A stretch of DNA of 64,000 nt. It comes from Symbiodinium sp. CCMP2592. Taxonomy: Eukaryota; Sar; Dinophyceae; Suessiales; Symbiodiniaceae. Where the stretch lies: positions 310,001-374,000 of the forward strand of contig CAJNDT010006129.1 of assembly GCA_905221615.1 (NCBI GenBank). The letters are read 5' to 3'. The translations under genes and the position numbers were made by a program. The number at the start of each line of letters is the position of its first letter. Positions within the stretch are counted from its first letter, which is position 1. The notes under the pieces were generated by a model. It saw only the letters and a program-made list of their open reading frames with translations. It searched no databases and was not told where the DNA came from. This document shows, one piece after another, positions 42,891-53,390 of this stretch.

Positions 42891-45051
42891 GCGTAGATAG
42901 ACAAATACACAGATACAGACTTGCCTCCCTCTCCCACTGAACCTACGCACCCCAGAGCTTCACATCTACAAAAACGCAGAGGGGTCTCTACGCACTTTGG
43001 CACACCAATAATTCCAAAACCATGAGAGGTTGTTTTCAGGGGATTTACCGGTCCAGGACACGGAAGGCCCCACCGGCCGGCGCCCCTTTCAGACTCTCAA
43101 ACATTGGAACGGAACCCCTTTTGCAAAATACCCCACGCCCGAAAGCCTGTACACCAGAAAATTAGCCTACGAAAAAAAATTACAAGAAGCCATCAAGTAG
43201 CCGGGTCTGAAGCTCGGCTTCGTCACCGCCGCCTTGTTGAGGGGCTTTAAGCGTTTTGGAGGTTCGCACTTAGCAGGAAAAGTTAAAGCTTCGGGTCTAC
43301 TGGGCGTACGGTTTTAGATGTCGGATGTCGGTTTGAGCCGGAAGCTGTCAGGCTCCCCTCTGTTCGGATTTTTACGGTTGCTGTTGCCTCCCACCTTTTG
43401 CGCTGGTTCCTAAAATGAGTTTGTGGTGTTTCATGGAGCCCCTCCACTTGGGGCCCTCAAGCGTTTTCGACCCCATTGCCTCGCAGCTTCAGGCTCCGGC
43501 TTCTCCGACACCCCAACCCGAGAAGCCTTCACAAAACCCTCCAACTGCGGGTGCGGTAGCTCTGCCAAACTTTAGCCTCGCCGAAGGCTCTAATCACCAG
43601 GAGACAAATCGGAGGGTTTTGGTGATTTCTAGTTTGGGCCTAGGCGCACTCCAACCACTACTTCGGTTGCTCGTCCTTGGATAGTCACGAAACTTCGAAT
43701 CAGATTTTAATGGGAGTGGCAACTATCAGAAGGAGCCGAAGCCCTAGACCCTCAACACCACATTCTTCAAGCCCCTATAAAGCCTGCAACCCCAGAAGTG
43801 TTCCAGAGCCAACACCTTATGCCAGCCCTGGCCTCTTGCACGGAGCCGGGATTCCAGCCTTCAGTAGGGCTTTCAGGAATGTTGGGAAGACTGGAGAATC
43901 CCCAAAAGCTTCGGCCATTCAGACGGACACCTCAAGCAAACAAGACTCCATGCTGAAACTGCCAGTCGCAACCATCCCTTCGTGCAGAGACCTGTACATG
44001 CCCGTAACCATTCGTTTTGAACCCGGAGCTCTATCCAAAAACCCTAAACCCCAACAAACGTTGCACCCGAGAAGCGTTGCCAGGCCACCTTCTGGGAGAA
44101 CCTTCTCGCGCAATCGTTTGTGGCTCAGGGCGTCTGTGGTATTGGGGATGAGGTCTAAGGTTGAGAACTTAGCATGCATACGGTTTTTGCGACAAGATGT
44201 GTTCCTAAACGGCGCACCAGGAAACCCGAGCTTCTCTAGCTGCTTTTACCTGCCACAAACCCCTGCATCTCTGCAGCTACTGCAAGAACTTGGAAGTTGC
44301 AGCGTCCTCCACCCCAAACCCTAAACCCTAAACCCTCACAAGAAAACGCAATCAAAATTTAACGTAACGATGATACGCGGCGAATTATTTTCGGAGATTA
44401 TTGTTAATCTCTACATACCTGAGAGTGTACCACGTCTGCGAACACAGAAGCTGAGCCCTGACCAAAGCCCCAAAGACAAAACCCCAAACCCTCGTAGGCT
44501 TTCTGAATCTTTCTGAACCCAGAACTCTAACCTCGCAGAACTCTGAAACCACAAAGACACCCAAGCCGCAAAGCAAAGGATGCGTTGGACGGATCAGCCC
44601 TCAGCTCAAGATCGATCGGGAGTCTACAACCGGCCCGCGTAAATCCTGGACCAGAAACCCTTAAAGTTTCAGGCCCAACCCTGAAACATCGCCCACCAAG
44701 CCCTACGGCCACAAACAATGGCACCGGGATTACGGGGAGCACAGCTTGGCTTCTTCAAAAACCTGGAAGGTTGTGGGTACCCCCTTTCGGATTCAGTCTT
44801 CATTTGGGTTCAAGGGTTGAACGTCCAGCTCAAGGCTTCAGCCCTGGATGGCCTTGGATTTTGGCAAGATTGAAAGATAAGGGTTTATGGCTCACGGACT
44901 TTATAATGCCCACCTCGACGAAGTGAGCTTGGTTGTCCTTCCAGAGTCTTGACCCTCTGGGGTAAATCTCGAAGTTAGCGTCACACTTGGGCAACGCAAG
45001 CGGGAACATGACAAGGAACATAGAACAAGGCGTTGTTCACTTCGCCAAGGA
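42891..45051. other. Intergenic, no supported gene
   Basis: The longest frame (43677-44324, plus strand, 215 codons) has no family features. A short CCCTAAA run lies at 44317-44335. Confidence 0.35.
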
Positions 45052-45138
45052 CCCAGAGAGCCCAATATCCCTTAATTAAATGAATCCCCCTACAATTTGG
45101 GCTATATTGCTTAATTAAGGGCTATTGGGCTCTCTGGG
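45052..45138. mobile_element. MITE-like element, family A, copy 8
   Basis: Perfect CCCAGAGAGCCCAATA ends are flanked by GA on both sides. At 87 bp it is the shortest copy and the farthest from the others. Confidence 0.88.
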
Positions 45139-46465
45139 GAGTGCTGCTGACCTTCCACTCAAATGCCAGTGAAACGATCGCTTCGATGCTCGGGCGGTTC
45201 TCGTCTGACGGGAACTGATTCCGAAAGCAGGAACCCAACCAAGGCACCTTATGTTTAAAACTTACGATTTCGGTAATGTGGTGGTCGGTGCAGAATTTCG
45301 CCACATTCGGCCGGAACCATGCACTCTTTTTCTTGCATTAGTCAGAAATCAAAGCCACTGAGTCCACTGTGTAATCATGTAATACTTGCCAGTCGAGTTT
45401 TTCGGCTTCTTGGACATAGATCTTGTTTGCATCTTTCTGCTCGCTGTTCCGCTTCTTCCGACTGTCGGCCTAATCACTACGTGCGATCTGCAATGACTGC
45501 GCTTTGTCATGCCTGCCGACGGGGGGGTACTTCAGTGGGTGCCTGCCACTTGCCGCAGCCGGCGGCGAGCCTTTCCGAATGCGTCTCCTGGTCTTTTTTT
45601 CTCATTGGGAGGGACCGCCGTGGGCTTGGACGTGGCAATCCCGCAAAGCTTGATTTGCAACCTGATGCGCCTACCAGAAATAAGGTTACAAACCTTTTCC
45701 CCGAAGGTGGGCTCGGCAAAAAAGCTTTGGAACCTTGGTTAGGCATCCTGCCCTTGTGGCGGCACTGGTGGAGAGGCTGCCTACCGGAAATAAGGTTACA
45801 AACCTTTTCCCCGAAGGTGGGCTCAGCAAAAAGGTTTGGAACCTTGTTTAAGCATCTTGCTCTTGCGGCAGCATTCGTGGAGCGGCTGGAGCGGCGGGTG
45901 GCTCCGCAGGAACCAGCTGAAGCTCCGCGGCCAAAGTTGTTGGCGGAGCGATGGTTCTGCCAGAACAGCCGGCGTCTGGCCTGACAGACAACCCGCTAGG
46001 GGATGGCTGCAGACGTTGGAGTTGGGGCTGACGCTGCTGGAGTTGGAGCTGGTGCGTGGACCGGCGTGAGTGCTGAAAGCAACGTGCCCGGAGCATTCCC
46101 GGAGCGAGATCACCCGAAATGGGTCCGACATGCTTCTGAATCTTTGGGCATTTGCACAAGAATGAAAAGCCTCGCGCTGCCGTTGAGGCCTGATGCTGTG
46201 TCCTAGCCGTTTGCCAAAGGCACAGGAATGGAAAGTCTCGCTCTGCCGTTGCGGCGCTGCTCACGTTAGACTCTAGCGAAACACTAGGTTGCAAAGATAA
46301 GGGTCCACCAAAATTGCTTAAATCTACGGACCCCCACTGCGTTAGCTTCCCCGATCGTTGCACGCGACTCCGTATTATACATACTTCACTTCCACTTCCG
46401 CACTGCAAAGCTGTCCGTGATCTTTGCGGGTGAAGACGGGACAAGGCGTATTACGCCCCGGTATA
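45139..46465. other. Intergenic with a 110-bp tandem duplication
   Basis: There are open frames on both strands but no family signature. The missing 3' part of the guanylate kinase was looked for here and not found. Confidence 0.35.
45671..45890. repeat. Tandem duplication, two 110-bp units
   Basis: CTACCAGAAATAAGG at 45671 is repeated as CTACCGGAAATAAGG at 45781, and the similarity runs through both units with scattered substitutions. Confidence 0.85.
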
Positions 46466-46825
46466 TTATACATACATACATACATACATACATACATACA
46501 TACATACTCCCCATGCATATACATATACATAAACATAGACACAGACATAGACCTATACCTATACCTAGACCTATACCTATACCCATACCCATACCTATAC
46601 CTATACGTAAACATAGACATCTACATCTACATCTTTCTATACCTGTACTTATACCTATACTGATTATACCTACACCTATACCTACACCTATACCTATACC
46701 TATACCTATACCCTATACCTATGTATACCTATACGTTTACGTATACGTAGACATAAACACAAACATAAACATGGACATAGACATAGACATAGACATAGAC
46801 ATGGACATGACATGGACATAGGCAT
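46466..46825. repeat. (CATA)n then hexanucleotide array (CATAGA/TATACC)
   Basis: About ten CATA units (46466-46506) are followed by some 300 bases of six-base units that drift from CATAGA to TATACC and back to CATAGA/CATGGA. Confidence 0.93.
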
Positions 46826-47066
46826 ATATGTGCGCGTGTGTACATGCACATTCAAACAGAACCACACCGTTACTCTGAGCACAAAGAGAAATCCCTCGGA
46901 ACGCAACCTGCAAGTAAGCATTGCAAGCACAAAAAAAAGCTCCCTGGAACTTAGCTAATTCCCAAATTCCACGAAAGTTCAGGGTTCGAGGTTCCAGTTT
47001 AGGGGCTTAGCACTGAGGTCTAGGGTTCATGAGTTCAAGTGTAAGGTTTAGGTACGACGTAGTCCA

Positions 47067-48363
47067 TCAGTAGTCCTTGTCTTGCAGATATCTATGCAAG
47101 CTTCGCACCCCCGCGATGTCAATGTCCAGGATGCAGTTGTGACCATGATCACAGATATCCTCTGCAAGTCACTAACCCATTCCACATGCACGAGCCTTCA
47201 AGTTCAATATTGGTTTCAGCCAACAACTGCCCACAGCTGCAAGAAAAAGTGCACGGCAAGCCCTGAACCCAGATGTTGAAAAAGAAACCCTTCGTCCTGG
47301 ATTGCTGCAAAGGATGTCCCGTACAAGTTGCCGTGGACTTCGGCATGTTCCAAAAACAATCCTCACACAGTGTGGCAAGCTTCCCCGGTGTAGCGCAGCA
47401 AATGAGCTGGCTAGCAAGAACCGTCTCTACCAAATCATACCGACCCAACTTCTAGCCTTCAATCATGTTGCCGGGAAGCTTTCAAGTACCACCCCATAGC
47501 GGGTGGGATTCTCACGAACGAGTGCATACGTATGCTTACGTCATGACGGTCGTTCAGTTTTACAATTCTTCCTGATGGCTCGTACTGCTCTGCCAATGTA
47601 GGCCCTTCCTGCCCTCTTGTTGCTCTTGAGAAAAATACGTGGTCTGCAGTCGTTGCGCTGTCTTCCTGGTTTGCTTTTCGTGCTTACGGTTACAAGCAAA
47701 CGGGTGGATGCGGGCGCCATCGGCCGTGCTTGATCGTGAACCCACATTGCCGTAACGGCATATGCATCTCGCAATGCAAAAAGCACCAGAACTAGACCAT
47801 GACAGAATCAACATTGTCGCTTCAGACTTGTGCCAGGGAACCGTTTGCAATCATCTGCTCCATCTTCTCCCTGCTTACGAAATGGTATTCCACACCATCC
47901 TGCCCACCAGCACTGAAAAGCACATGGTCCTGCAAGCCTTTCTCGGAAAATCTACCTGGACCTATGCCCGACTACAACTCTGTGACAAGGTATGATCACG
48001 TATGTTTACCTCCTGCTGTTATCAAATACCCGCTTCTTCCCGTCCCACGCAACACATGCTACACCACGCGACCCCTTCTCTCGCTGCACTCCACCCCTCT
48101 GAGTCCTAGCAAGCAGCACCACTTGATGCCGAGAAACCGTCTCGGAAGCTCGCGGCTCCCGAGTGGTGTGCGAAACCACCAAACCAAACTGGCTGCCTAA
48201 TGTTTCATGACCTCGGCGCTGCTCCGCACATTTCCCCATCAGACTGCGCATCGAAATGTTTCGATCAGTTGCCATGTGATGAATGCAGCCGAACGACCCA
48301 ACAAGTGTTTGACCAGCGTGCTCTTGCCGACGCCAGAAGGCCCACAGAGGACCAGCAAGCCGC
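47067..48363 (-). CDS. Guanylate kinase, five exons recognised; 3' end not found
   Basis: Exons on the minus strand, found by following family motifs. A, about 48363-48298: LLVLCGPSGVGKSTLVKHLL, the P-loop. B, 48196-48138: SQFGLVVSHTTREPRASET, the GMP-binding SHTTR-x-PR. C, 47899-47842: DGVEYHFVSREKMEQMIANG. D, 47361-47297: LFLEHAEVHGNLYGTSFAAI, ending at Q. E, from 47159: DICDHGHNCILDIDIAGVRS, then an in-frame stop at 47067-47069. All five join in frame. Introns A-B, B-C and C-D are GT-AG; D-E needs a GA donor. The enzyme phosphorylates GMP to GDP with ATP. About 70 C-terminal residues of the usual ~200 are missing, so either another exon lies further left or the gene is truncated. The N-terminus before the P-loop is also unsettled. 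Confidence 0.82.
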
Positions 48364-48889
48364 CTGCCAAAAGCGTGCGGAAATTCCCGTGTGTCTTGGA
48401 CTTAAATGCGCCCAAATGCCTGTCACACCTGGCTCCGCAGCTGCAGTAGCCAGTCGAGCTGTCCATGATGGGGTCAGGTTCTGAGCTGCACATCATGCCC
48501 AACCCGCATGATTGCTGGTGATGCAAGTTCACGAATTCAGTCCTTTTCTCGTACACGCTTTCTCCACGTTCGCAAGGTTGCACCGATCACCGCCGACACA
48601 GTGACCTTGGAACACCTTAGTGCAGGCCAATGTGTGTATCACGTCTTTGGGACTCTTGTTCTATTTTGTCATCGAGTGATGGCTCTGGTGCACGATGCGC
48701 GGGCTCAGGCGTCCACGTTCTGGTCTGTGATGCACAGGCCCGGTGTGGCGGTGCAGTAGCATGCTGGGGCACACCTGCTTTCGCTGTTAAGCAAGAAGGA
48801 TCCGGAAGGTCATCAGTTATTCCATGTACACCCCATCCATCCCTGTTGGGAAACAATGGGAAACAAACTGCGCGCCGCAGCTGCTGGTT

Positions 48890-49253
48890 GCTCGGCCGCG
48901 CTTAAGAACTGCGGCGTGAACCTGCGCGACAACCATTGTTGCGGCACGACCCGACCTTCCGGACCGACCGCCTCGCGAGCGACCTGAACCCACGCGCTGT
49001 CAACGACGAAACCACTGCAGCAGCCGCGTGCGGGGGCAGGCGAGGTGGTGGTGTCGGTCTTCTGCGCCACAGCGCGGGCGCCGTGAAGGGCAAGGGCAGC
49101 CGAAGGCGGCGCCTCATTGCAGCGCGCATCAGGTCGGGTGCAAGGAAGGAATTGCCGTAAGCCACATATCGGCATGCGGACCTGATTGAAAACGGAGAAG
49201 GGCGCAGGAGCCGAGGCCGGAAGTCCGACACGCCAGGTCAAAGATCTGGTCAA
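48890..49253 (-). pseudogene. Fragment of an RT/restriction-like-endonuclease LINE
   Basis: Two minus-strand frames together match the element at 51265. One reads MRRRLRLPLPF, the other AWVQVAREAVGPEGRVVPQQ, against ALRRRLRLPLPV and AWIRVVREAVGPEGQVVPQQ there. The cysteine/histidine cluster between them is lost, and frameshifts separate the parts. Confidence 0.8.
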
Positions 49254-49930
49254 GTCGCCTGAACGCCCGAAGGCGGCCCTTTAAGGGCACAGGGAAAACA
49301 ATCTAACTATTTACAAAAATACGTTGTCAATCGGTCTACCGCTCATTTTTAGAAGGATCATGGCATCGTCGCTAGAGGAAAACCATGCGATTGCGTGTAC
49401 GGTGTCTCGTGGGCATGCCTGTGAAATCGAACATCAATTTGGGGCATGGCTGGTTTGGACATGCTATAATCCCACTGATCGCTATTATGCATTTTCGCAT
49501 CGAAGGTATGCGTCATGTATCCTCATGCGTTATGATGCCACTGATGTGACTATTGTTTCGCTGGCATGCTTGTGAAATCGACCGTCTACGTGGAAGTTGG
49601 CCGAATGCCACGTGTGTTCGAGACATGGATCACGCGGGGTTGTCGCACAGGCATCACAACAGGTCCAAACCAGATAAACCAGCGCCCCCACATATCCGTG
49701 TCATTACAGCGTCACCACAATGTATCATACCCGGCCATTCCGGATCGAGACACGCACCCGTGGCCAGCCCATGGCATCACTACACATCAATACAAGCCAT
49801 GTTTCCATGTAAATCCAGATGGTCGTTGCCTCAAGGTGACGCTGGCGCAGACAAAGCATGCAACATGTTGTCACAAAAGCCGGGTCTATGGTTTGACAAT
49901 ACGTTTCCGCATGGACAAACAAGCATGCAA
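49254..49930. other. Intergenic, no supported gene
   Basis: A short internal repeat (GGCATGC(C/T)TGTGAAATCGA at about 49414 and 49562) is the only feature seen. Confidence 0.4.
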
Positions 49931-50092
<162 letters not shown>

Positions 50093-50439
50093 AGCAATGC
50101 ATTGAAGAGGCTGACAATACTCTTCTGCAAGGTGGCGCAGTGCGGAGGAAAGTTGGGCGGAAACACTGCGACGCATGAACGTTCGGGTATCCTCTGCTCT
50201 CACGCAAAATCCAATGTCCAAGGCCCGTCATGCTAATCAGCAATAATCAGCACCGGTTCGTGATGAACCTGGCTGTGAAAAATGTTGCTCCGTGATGTGC
50301 TGCAACCTGGAACCCCCCGTCCCAGCACAATTGTCGAATGTTCGCCAACGCGATTGTAAGGTCGCCTCTTCAAGCGATGGGATAGTGAATACAACAAGTT
50401 TATGATGTCGCGATTTTTTTCGTGGCCTTGACTGCGAAA

Positions 50440-53390
50440 TGTATTGGTGCAGCTTGCTACCATTTCACACAATTAGCATGTTAGATTGGAAGCAAGCATT
50501 CGATAAGATCGATCATGAATCCATGCACGTGGGCGGGTATACCCTGTATGTCTGGAAATCATCAGGCATATGTATACCTGCCCAACGTTTTGCACATCTG
50601 CCCCAAACGGCACGCACACAGGAATACCTCAGGGATGTCCACTCAGCCTTTATCTTTTCATAATGGTCATGGCAGTACTCCTTTCCGACGTACATGCTGG
50701 ACTCAGAACTCATGGGGTCCCGCAGAAATATGACTTAGAATATGCTGACGACACATTATTTATGGGGGTCACAGGCACGCAACTAGAAGAGATCCTCCAA
50801 CATGTTCAAGTAGACACCACTCTATATGGAATTGAGCTTAATTCAAACAAAACCGAAACGTTTCGTACACTGCTGCCGTAAAAAGAAAGGTGCGTGGAAA
50901 AAAAAACCGAACCACTCCGCCACCCCACCCAACCAGGTCATCTCCACTGCGCCGACAACTCCCCACTTCCCCCAAACACGAAACTAAGTACCTCTAGGTG
51001 CCATCACCGCACGAGCCATCAAAGCTCACGCGGCCTTCCTAGAACTCCAACATATTTGGCAGAGTAGGATACCCCAACTTGTAAAATCTAGCTTCGTCCA
51101 TTCTTGTTTAGTCCCTGTCTACGCGCTTGAAACAATTACCCCGGAAAACCACCACTTCCGTACCATAGATGGTTGGTACTTTAAATGCCTCACAAAAGCC
51201 ATTAACATAAACGCCTCTTATTATTTTACTTTTCCAGAATCCCCAACAAAACCGTGTGGACTGCCAACACAATGCCCTCGTTGCTGCCGACGAGCGCCTG
51301 CAACCGGGTGAATGCTTGGCCGCCTTCCTCGATGACGTTTACGTCGTGACCACGCCTGCGCGTGCGCGGGAAGCGCTCGACGTCGTCACCACGTCGATCC
51401 AGGACCGGGCAGGCGTCGCCGCCAACTTGGGCAAAACGCGCGTTTACAACCGCGCAGGCGGTCCTGCGCCCGCAGGCATTGCTGAACTCGGCGAAGCGGT
51501 CTGGACCGGTAACGCGATCGAAGCGCAGCGAGGGTTTCTCGCCTTGGGCACGCCCATCGGCCACCCTGACTACGTTGCGTCGCACACAGACGCTCGCCTC
51601 AGGGAGGAGACCCGGCTGCTGCAGGAGCTCCCCCTGCTGCCGGACTTGCAATGCGCGTGGCTCATCCTTGCCATGTGTGCCGCCCCGCGTGCAGACCACT
51701 TGCTGCGCACCCTGCCTCCCGACCTCTCGGCATCGTACGCAGGCGGCCACGACGACGCAGTTTGGCAGTGTTTGCGCGAGCTTCTTGGTGAGCCGGACGA
51801 CCAAGATCCTGAAGTCGCTGCCGCGCGACACCTGGCGCTCTTGCCGGCACGCCTCGGCGGACTCGGACTCCAATGCGCGGAGCGCGTCGCTCCTGCCGCG
51901 TACTGGGCCGCGTGGGTTGACGCTTTGCCTGTTTTGCGGCTGCGTCGCCCCGAGGCTGCTGCGCGTTGCCTGGCCGAACTCGAAGCCGGACCAGCCTCCT
52001 TCGCGCTTTGCCTGCGCGCCGCCGCTGCCGGTGCCCACCTCACCCACGCAGGATGGGAAGGTCGGCCCGAGTGGAGCGCTATCCATGACGGCCTGCGACC
52101 GGCCCAATGCGACCTGCCAGAGCCTGGCGAGCGGTGCCAGGGCTGGCAGCATCACGGTTCTCGCGCTTGTTCAACCCGTTTTCGCGACACCGAGTTGCTG
52201 CCGGCCCTCGCACCGCCTGCACAAGCCCTGCTGCGTTCGCAGTCCGGGCCGCGCGCTGCCGCCTGGCTCGGCACCGTCCCCAGCGAGGCCGGCACCACAA
52301 TACCGCCAGGCCGCATGCTCATCGCTTTGCGGCGACGGTTGCGCCTACCGCTGCCCGTCGCGCCAGGCAGCTGCGGGGCCCATGGACCCGGCTGCGGCGC
52401 CGCGGTCGACGTTTACGGTGATCACTATGCTGCCTGCCCCCGCACCGGCCTGCTCGCCCGGCGAGCCAAGCCACTCGAGCACGCGTGGATCAGGGTCGTG
52501 CGCGAAGCGGTCGGGCCGGAGGGCCAGGTCGTCCCGCAACAGTGGCTAGTACGGACGCCTGCCGCAGGTGTTGACCCCGACGATCGCCGGCGTCTCGACT
52601 TCGTCGCATATGGTGCCACACAGCTTGGCGAAGCACTGTGCTGCGACGTAACCCTGGTCTCGCCGCTTACCCGCGACGGCCGCCCGCAACCTTCCTCGAC
52701 CACCAGGGACGGTGCTGCACTGGCCGTCGCCGAACGCCGCAAGCGCGCTGCCCACCCCGAGCTTTTTCGGCGAGGACCGCAAAGGCTGTGCGTGCTCGCG
52801 TGCGAGACCGGCGGGCGCTGGAACGACGAGTCGCTCCGCCTTGTCGCGCAGCTCGTCCGTTTGCGTGCCCTGCGAGCCCCTGCTCCGCTCCGAGGAGCTG
52901 CCACCCAGGGCTGGTGCAGACCCTGGTGGGGCCTACTCAGCGTGGCTGTGCAAAACACGCTTGCTGCCACTCTGCTCGGGTCGCCGCCCGTCCATGCCCC
53001 TATGCCTGGCGCGCAGGCACCGCCTCTGCAGGACGTCCTGCACGACGCGTGCCCGCCTTTGCCCAGCTGCCTGCCGGCTCGCTGAGCCGCTGCAGCCCCT
53101 CTCCTATGCCGTAGTTCGCAGGTGCACTGGGACCGCGCGCGGATCGTTCGAAAAGTCCGTTGGAAAAAAAGAAAGACTGCGGCTGGCAAAAACCCCATTC
53201 CCTCCCAAACACTGTTATCACAGCACTTCAAGCCCTGATACAAGCCGCGACTATTCCGCCTCACCTCCACTACATCATGTAGTGATTTCCCCAAGACACA
53301 AAGACCGCATTAAATTCACTAAATCACGTCACAGAGGCCACCCAGCCAGATATTGGATCGAACTCATCTCCCCGCGGCACGCATGAGCGT
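50440..53390 (+). pseudogene. Older non-LTR retrotransposon RT, frameshifted and split by a later insertion
   Basis: RT motifs run in order on the plus strand. Motif A reads LDWKQAFDKIDHESM (about 50485). Motif B reads TGIPQGCPLSLYLF (about 50610). Motif C reads YADDTLFMG (about 50740) and is followed by YGIELNSNKTE. At least one frameshift lies between A and B and another after 50880. Sequence around 51110-51250 still shows the connecting region (FKCLTKAININASYYF). It stops at 51264 and resumes at 53181, where TAAGKNPIPSQTLLSQHFKP and HKDRIKFTKSRHRGHPARYW complete the C-terminal end. The 5' end is missing. Confidence 0.8.
51265..53174 (+). mobile_element. 5'-truncated RT/REL-endonuclease LINE nested in the older RT
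   Basis: The open frame (through 53085) starts inside an RT with ECLAAFLDDVYVVTTPARAR (motif C, FLDD) and NLGKTRVYN. It continues through a long thumb/linker, then a CCHH/CCHC-like cluster (CGAHGPGCGAAVDVYGDHYAAC split over about 22 residues) and a restriction-like endonuclease core (DDRRRLDFVAYG then LCCDVTLVSPL). This is the layout of early-branching non-LTR elements that cut DNA with a PD-(D/E)xK-type nuclease. GACTGC is duplicated at 51259-51264 and 53175-53180, and a short A-rich tail (53163-53174) precedes the right copy. Base composition is visibly GC-richer than its surroundings. There is no own start codon; it is dead on arrival through 5' truncation. Confidence 0.85.

Noticed and set aside
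43677-44324. 215-codon plus-strand frame as a gene
   Set aside because: Its composition is low in ordered sequence, it has no family match by eye, and the minus strand is also open.
23396-45138. Family A palindromes as introner-type introns
   Set aside because: The right end is ...CTCTGGG with no AG acceptor in either orientation, and the copies are not inside recognised coding sequence.
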